Source: Deltaproteobacteria bacterium (lineage in GTDB: Bacteria; Desulfobacterota; Binatia; UBA9968). From it: DNA of 64,000 nucleotides. How positions within the stretch are numbered: position 1 is the first letter of the stretch; every line of letters begins with the position of its first letter. This document shows positions 60,479 through 64,000 of this stretch, piece after piece. The stretch spans positions 1 to 64,000 of the forward strand of contig JACQUW010000020.1 in the NCBI GenBank assembly GCA_016210115.1, written 5' to 3'. The notes beneath the pieces were generated by a model. It was not told where the DNA came from, searched no databases, and worked only from the letters and a program-made list of their open reading frames with translations. A program made the translations under genes and the position numbers.

Positions 60479-62197
60479 ATGTGGCGATATCTAGTTTTTT
60501 TAGTGGCTCTCGTGATTGTTCCTCAAACTCTGTCCGCCCAACCCGCGGATCTCGAAGAGCAGGCGCGTAGAATAGCCGCCGAGCTCCGCTGTCCGGTTTG
60601 CCAGAACCTCTCCGCCGGCGATTCCCCCGCGGAGCTGGCGCAACAGATGCGGGCGATTATTCTCGAGCAGCTCAAAGAAGGCAAGACTCCCGAAGAGATC
60701 AGGGCTTATTTTGTGTCCAAATACGGAGAATGGGTTCTCCTCGCTCCGTCACCGAAAGGCTTCAGTCGTTTGCTTTGGATCCTGCCGTATGTGGCACTGT
60801 TCGCAGGAATATTGTTTGTGGCCTTTCTGGTCGTCCGGTGGGTGCGCAGAACCAAGTCTCAGACACAGAGCGTCGATCCGGCTCTTGTCGAACGCGTTCA
60901 GCGCGAGGTCGCGCTCGACGAAACAAATATTTCGGGAGCAGGATCCGAAGGTGAGCCGTCGTCGCTCCTGGAAGAGCGTGCAAGGCTATACACAGATCTG
61001 AAAGAACTAGAGTTCGATTATCAGGCCGGAAAAATTTCGCAGGCCGACTATCAGGAATTACGTCACGAGATTGAGACCCAGGCTGCGCTGGTGTTGAAGG
61101 AGCTTCAATCTCAGGAATCGAGGCGGCCTCCGGTTCAGCAGAAACCCGATTTGAAGCCCAAAAGCGAAACTAAACAGGTAGAGACAACGAGAAAAAAGAA
61201 AGATGAAGAAAGGGTTCCTCGGCCGGCGTGGCAATTGGCAGTGGGCGGGCTTGTACTCCTGGTCTTTGGGGTTACGCTCGGAGTTCTCTTGACCCAATCC
61301 ATGCGCCCTCGCACTTCTGAACAGGACAGTATCACCGGAGGTTTTCTCACAGGCACCGGTTCTCAGGACGTCCCTTCTCTCATCGCCCAGGGACGCGCAG
61401 CGTATGAAAAGCAGGACTGGGGAAAGGCGATCGAATCTTTTAAAAAAGTCTTAGCCGTAGACGGCAACAATCCCGAGGCGCACAGCTACATGGGCATGAT
61501 TCTAATCCAGGCCAATCACCCGGACGGAGCTCTCTCGGCTTTCGATCGGGCGCTGGCAGCCGATCCTAACTTTGGTCTCGCGCTTTGGGGCAAGGGCATG
61601 CTTCTCTATCGCGAGAAGCAGAATCCGGCGGGAGCGCGCGAAGCACTGGAAAAATTGGTAAAGATCCTGCCTCCAGGACAGGATCGAGAAAACGTTCAGA
61701 AAACCCTCGGTGAAATTGCTCAAGCAAAAAAGCAAACAGCCAGCGCGAACACGAAGAGCAAGAGCGCAACTGCTCCCGCCTCGGCGTCCACTTCTCAAGC
61801 GCCTGTCGAAGGCTCGCGGGTTTCCGCTACAGGTGCGACCGCCGCTGCCACGGGTTCTATACAGGGAACCATTTCTCTCGACCCGAAGCTCAAAGCCAAG
61901 ACCGATGGTCAGGCGGTGCTGTTCATAATGGCACGATCGGGCAACTCGGGCACCGGTTCCCTTCTCGCGGTCAAGAGAATTGATCGCCCGGTTTTTCCAT
62001 TGACCTATTCGCTAGGTCCGGAAAGCGTGATGATGCAGAACGCTCAGTTCGCCGGAAAAGTAAATTTGTCAGTCCGCCTCGACAAAGACGGCAATCCGAT
62101 GACTAAAGGTCCCGGCGACCTGTTGGGAGATTACAAGAAGAATCCCGTTCAGGTAGGGTCACAAAAGATCGATGTCGTGATCGATCAGGCGATGTAA
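60479..62197 (+). CDS. ccmH: CcmH-CcmI fusion (apocytochrome reductase and chaperone)
   Basis: 572 residues. Signal peptide, then the CcmH domain with LRCPVCQNLSAGDSPAELAQ (redox LRCPVCQ) and one helix (YVALFAGILFVAFLVVRWV). A charged linker and second helix (LAVGGLVLLVFGVTLGVLL) lead to TPRs (AYEKQDWGKAIESFKKVL, EAHSYMGMILIQANHPDGAL) and a C-terminal CcmI-type beta domain (VLFIMARSGNSGTGSLLAVK, RLDKDGNPMTKGPGDLLG). Such fusion of CcmH and CcmI is known from E. coli CcmH. It presents apocytochromes to CcmF. Ends the ccm operon. Confidence 0.92.
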   Translation: MWRYLVFLVALVIVPQTLSAQPADLEEQARRIAAELRCPVCQNLSAGDSPAELAQQMRAIILEQLKEGKTPEEIRAYFVSKYGEWVLLAPSPKGFSRLLWILPYVALFAGILFVAFLVVRWVRRTKSQTQSVDPALVERVQREVALDETNISGAGSEGEPSSLLEERARLYTDLKELEFDYQAGKISQADYQELRHEIETQAALVLKELQSQESRRPPVQQKPDLKPKSETKQVETTRKKKDEERVPRPAWQLAVGGLVLLVFGVTLGVLLTQSMRPRTSEQDSITGGFLTGTGSQDVPSLIAQGRAAYEKQDWGKAIESFKKVLAVDGNNPEAHSYMGMILIQANHPDGALSAFDRALAADPNFGLALWGKGMLLYREKQNPAGAREALEKLVKILPPGQDRENVQKTLGEIAQAKKQTASANTKSKSATAPASASTSQAPVEGSRVSATGATAAATGSIQGTISLDPKLKAKTDGQAVLFIMARSGNSGTGSLLAVKRIDRPVFPLTYSLGPESVMMQNAQFAGKVNLSVRLDKDGNPMTKGPGDLLGDYKKNPVQVGSQKIDVVIDQAM

Positions 62198-62272
62198 GAC
62201 GCTGCCGGCTATGGATCTGAAAACCGTTCTGCTCCTCGACATGCTAGCAGACGCAGAGAAGATTGGCGAGTT

Positions 62273-63307
62273 TTAATTCGGAACCAGAACGCTCTTCAGT
62301 CTGGCCAGCATTGCAGGGTCAATTCTAAATAGCTCCGCAACCAACTTTTCCATTTCCTCCCCGGCCACCGGTTCGATATCGAGCCTGGCCTTCTTAGCTT
62401 CAGCAAGAAACTCCGGATCCTTCAACGTATCCGCAAAAGCCTTGCGCAGAGTCTGCACGCGCTCTTTCGGCGTGCCGGGGGGCACAAAATACATCCGGGT
62501 AATGGTCGCCGTATCATGAACTCCATATTTGAGCAGACGCCGCGCCTCGTCTGTTTTGGCATAATCGATCGCCAGCGGCACATTGGGCAGGTCCGGGTGC
62601 TTGCGCGGCATCACCAGAACGACAACCGAAACGTCGCCCGACTCCAATCCCTTGCGCCACATCGTTTTTACAGACTCCCAGGCCCAACAGCCTCCCGCGA
62701 GCTCACCTCCCTCCGCTGCAAGCTTGATGTCCGCCGTTCCTTTGTACGGCTCAACAACCTTAATCGGCAGCCGAAGCGCCGCCTGCACTGTCCTGGCCAC
62801 ATCCGATGCAGTGCCCCCGGGTCCAACACCGCCCAATTTGACCGGCTCTTTAGCAGCAAACCATTTTTCCACACCGGTGATGCCGCTGCCCTTCGTCAAA
62901 GCACATACAGGATTGTCGATGGCCGGAGCGCCGATATACTCGAACTTTCGGCCGTCGAAATTGGCTCCTTTGGCCCCCATGATCTGTTGTAGAATAAGAC
63001 CGCCGATGTTGTTGCCGATGGTCAGGCCGTCCGGCTTGGCCTGCTGGTACATGTAATTGGCATGGATGAACCCTCCGGCTCCCGTCATATTTTCCACAAT
63101 AATATTCGGATTGCCTGGAATGTGCCTTCCCATATATCGTGCAATCGCGCGGCTGTAAGTGTCAAAGCCGCCCCCAGCGGCAAATGCCACAATCATCCGG
63201 ACGGTCTTTCCCTTATAAATTGACTCCTGGGAAGGCACCTCTTGTGGGGCGAAAAAGAGACAAAAGCTAAGAAGACCCGATGCAACAATGCGACCGTTTC
63301 TGCGCAT
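62273..63307 (-). CDS. Bug/TctC-type tripartite transporter substrate-binding protein
   Basis: 344 residues from ATG 63307 with GAGGGGAG upstream; an in-frame ATG nine codons earlier is ignored. Signal peptide (VASGLLSFCLFFAPQEVPS). The mature protein starts YKGKTVRMIVAFAAGGGFD, the hallmark of the Bug family, with RHIPGNPNIIVENMTGAGG a few residues on. Bug proteins capture carboxylates or other small anions for TctAB transporters; those are not in the window. It is on the same strand as, and 66 bases downstream of, grdA. Ligand unknown. Confidence 0.9.
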   Translation of the reverse strand: MRRNGRIVASGLLSFCLFFAPQEVPSQESIYKGKTVRMIVAFAAGGGFDTYSRAIARYMGRHIPGNPNIIVENMTGAGGFIHANYMYQQAKPDGLTIGNNIGGLILQQIMGAKGANFDGRKFEYIGAPAIDNPVCALTKGSGITGVEKWFAAKEPVKLGGVGPGGTASDVARTVQAALRLPIKVVEPYKGTADIKLAAEGGELAGGCWAWESVKTMWRKGLESGDVSVVVLVMPRKHPDLPNVPLAIDYAKTDEARRLLKYGVHDTATITRMYFVPPGTPKERVQTLRKAFADTLKDPEFLAEAKKARLDIEPVAGEEMEKLVAELFRIDPAMLARLKSVLVPN

Positions 63308-63373
63308 GGACTCCCCTCGCAGTCTTCGATTCAACTGGTGATTTTAGGAAATTTCAGTACCGTTCCCTGACGT

Positions 63374-63856
63374 CTATTGAGATTGTTCTCCCCTCGCCTT
63401 CCTTAAGGCCTCCACAATCGTGTCTGCCTCAAGACCGAGCTCCAGGGTTTCAATTAGCTCACCGTAACGTTCAGGATTGATCAGAGATTTCACCTCCGGC
63501 TCGAATACGTGAAAAGTTCTCAACCCGAGCTCCACGCCTGCAAGAGGGCCGGCATACGTGGGATCTCCCTTCGTCACGGTTTCGAACTGGATTAGACTGC
63601 TATCCACATTCGGCGCTCCCAGAATGACCACTACGTCATCTCTGCCGTACTGCTCCGCCAGCTCTTTGATTCGACCTTGAACCTCAAGGTCCACAGCGCC
63701 AGCGGCCGTTCAGACAAAACATTGGGTAGAAGAGAAAACCACCTCCCCTCCCAGACCCTCCAACACCTGCTCAATAGTGTGAGCCGGAACTCCGTCCCGC
63801 TCACCGAGTATCGTTATCTTTTTTCCTCGCAGATCGAAACTGGCCAGATCTCCCAA
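63374..63856 (-). CDS. grdA: Glycine/sarcosine/betaine reductase selenoprotein A (GrdA), UGA-encoded Sec
   Basis: 160 residues when the in-frame TGA at 63712-63710 is read as selenocysteine. Start TTG 63856 with GGAGGT five bases upstream. Sequence runs FDLRGKKITILGERDGVP, GGEVVFSSTQCFV-U-TAAGAVDLEV, VVVILGAPNVDSSLIQFETV, GDPTYAGPLAGVELGLR: the CFVUTAAGAMDLE block of GrdA with Sec at residue 49 and cysteine at 46. Length matches the family. GrdA carries the carboxymethyl-selenoether intermediate in amino-acid reductases that form acetyl phosphate. Stop-to-stop gene callers would report only the part after the TGA. A SECIS-like hairpin lies just downstream of the UGA. Confidence 0.92.
63673..63691 (-). 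promoter_or_regulatory. Bacterial SECIS-like hairpin in grdA
   Basis: On the minus strand GACCTTGA-GGT-TCAAGGTC: a perfect 8-bp stem with GGU in the loop, beginning 18 nt after the UGA. Bacterial SECIS elements occupy this window and use a GGU-type apical loop to bind SelB. Confidence 0.75.
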
Positions 63857-63882
63857 AGCACACCTCCCATATTAGTTGTTAT

Positions 63883-64000
63883 CTAAGAATGACGCTCCAA
63901 CAATACCGACATGCCATCGCTCAACTGACTCATTTGTCCAAGGAAAAGGCTGGCGCGGGCAAAGAGAAGACAGCGACCGAGCTCTCCGTTCTTGAGACCA
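63883..64000 (-). CDS. Possible C-terminal end of a gene upstream of grdA
   Basis: A minus-strand frame enters from the right edge and stops at TAG 63885-63883, 26 bases before the grdA start; its last 38 residues end SQLSDGMSVLLERHS. It is plausible as the preceding operon gene. A plus-strand frame from ATG 63889 (MTLQQYRHAIAQLTHLSKEK) is also open to the edge. I cannot decide between them or name either. Confidence 0.35.
   Translation of the reverse strand, partial: GLKNGELGRCLLFARASLFLGQMSQLSDGMSVLLERHS

Noticed and set aside
62211-62276. 21-codon frame (MDLKTVLLLDMLADAEKIGEF) after ccmH
   Set aside because: Too short to support, no ribosome-binding site, and it lies between convergent genes.

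Overview
The window looks like a chromosomal segment from an uncultivated, moderately GC-rich Gram-negative bacterium of deltaproteobacterial character (Desulfobacterota-, Methylomirabilota- or Binatia-like; this cannot be settled from the sequence). Supporting signs are outer-membrane beta-barrels, lipoproteins, a System I cytochrome c maturation pathway, NtrC-type sigma-54 regulators, dispersed CGTCATTCCCGCG palindromes and a very large complement of multiheme c-type cytochromes. No transposase, integrase, phage gene or CRISPR array was seen.

Layout: 1-0.8 kb, two YeeE/YedE-type membrane proteins (one cut by the left edge). 1.2-3.9 kb, a GH63-like glucosidase. 4.1-5.9 kb, a cytochrome b plus a YedY-like molybdopterin protein. 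6.3-15.0 kb (+), an operon with a tetraheme, a 15-heme, an octaheme and a Sel1-monoheme cytochrome interleaved with cysteine-less redoxin-TPR proteins, a HEAT protein and unknown secreted proteins. 15.0-23.8 kb (-), a porin-cytochrome-like cluster: beta-barrel (with an N-terminal helix-turn-helix), NHL propeller lipoprotein, 12-heme cytochrome, small cytochromes, then a tetraheme cytochrome and a second NHL propeller. 23.9-35.1 kb, a regulatory block with four histidine kinases and two NtrC-type activators around a cupredoxin-like protein, a disrupted tRNA-Glu-like gene and ccmCD. 35.3-57 kb (+), a long extracellular electron transfer cluster: beta-barrel, CsgG-like lipoproteins, PpiC-type foldase, 26-heme lipoprotein, 16-heme cytochrome, NHL propeller, three OmcS/OmcE-like hexaheme cytochromes (candidate nanowire subunits), YVTN propeller, decaheme cytochrome and a GT39-like glycosyltransferase. 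57.5-62.2 kb, ccmE-ccmF-ccmG-ccmH/I. 62.3-64 kb (-), a Bug/TctC solute-binding protein and grdA, a selenoprotein gene with an in-frame UGA and a SECIS-like hairpin.

The most striking pattern is regulatory. Eight good sigma-54 (-24/-12) promoter matches plus two weaker ones lie in the intergenic leaders of the cytochrome operons, the kinases, the barrel operon and the ccmEFGH operon, and several have a perfect or near-perfect palindrome about 70-120 bp upstream. I infer one RpoN-controlled island that encodes the cytochromes, the machinery that attaches their haem, the outer-membrane conduits and foldase that export them, and the two-component systems that switch them on. Haem counts are direct counts of CXXCH-type motifs in the translated genes. 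Conduit and nanowire functions are inferred from family resemblance and gene order.
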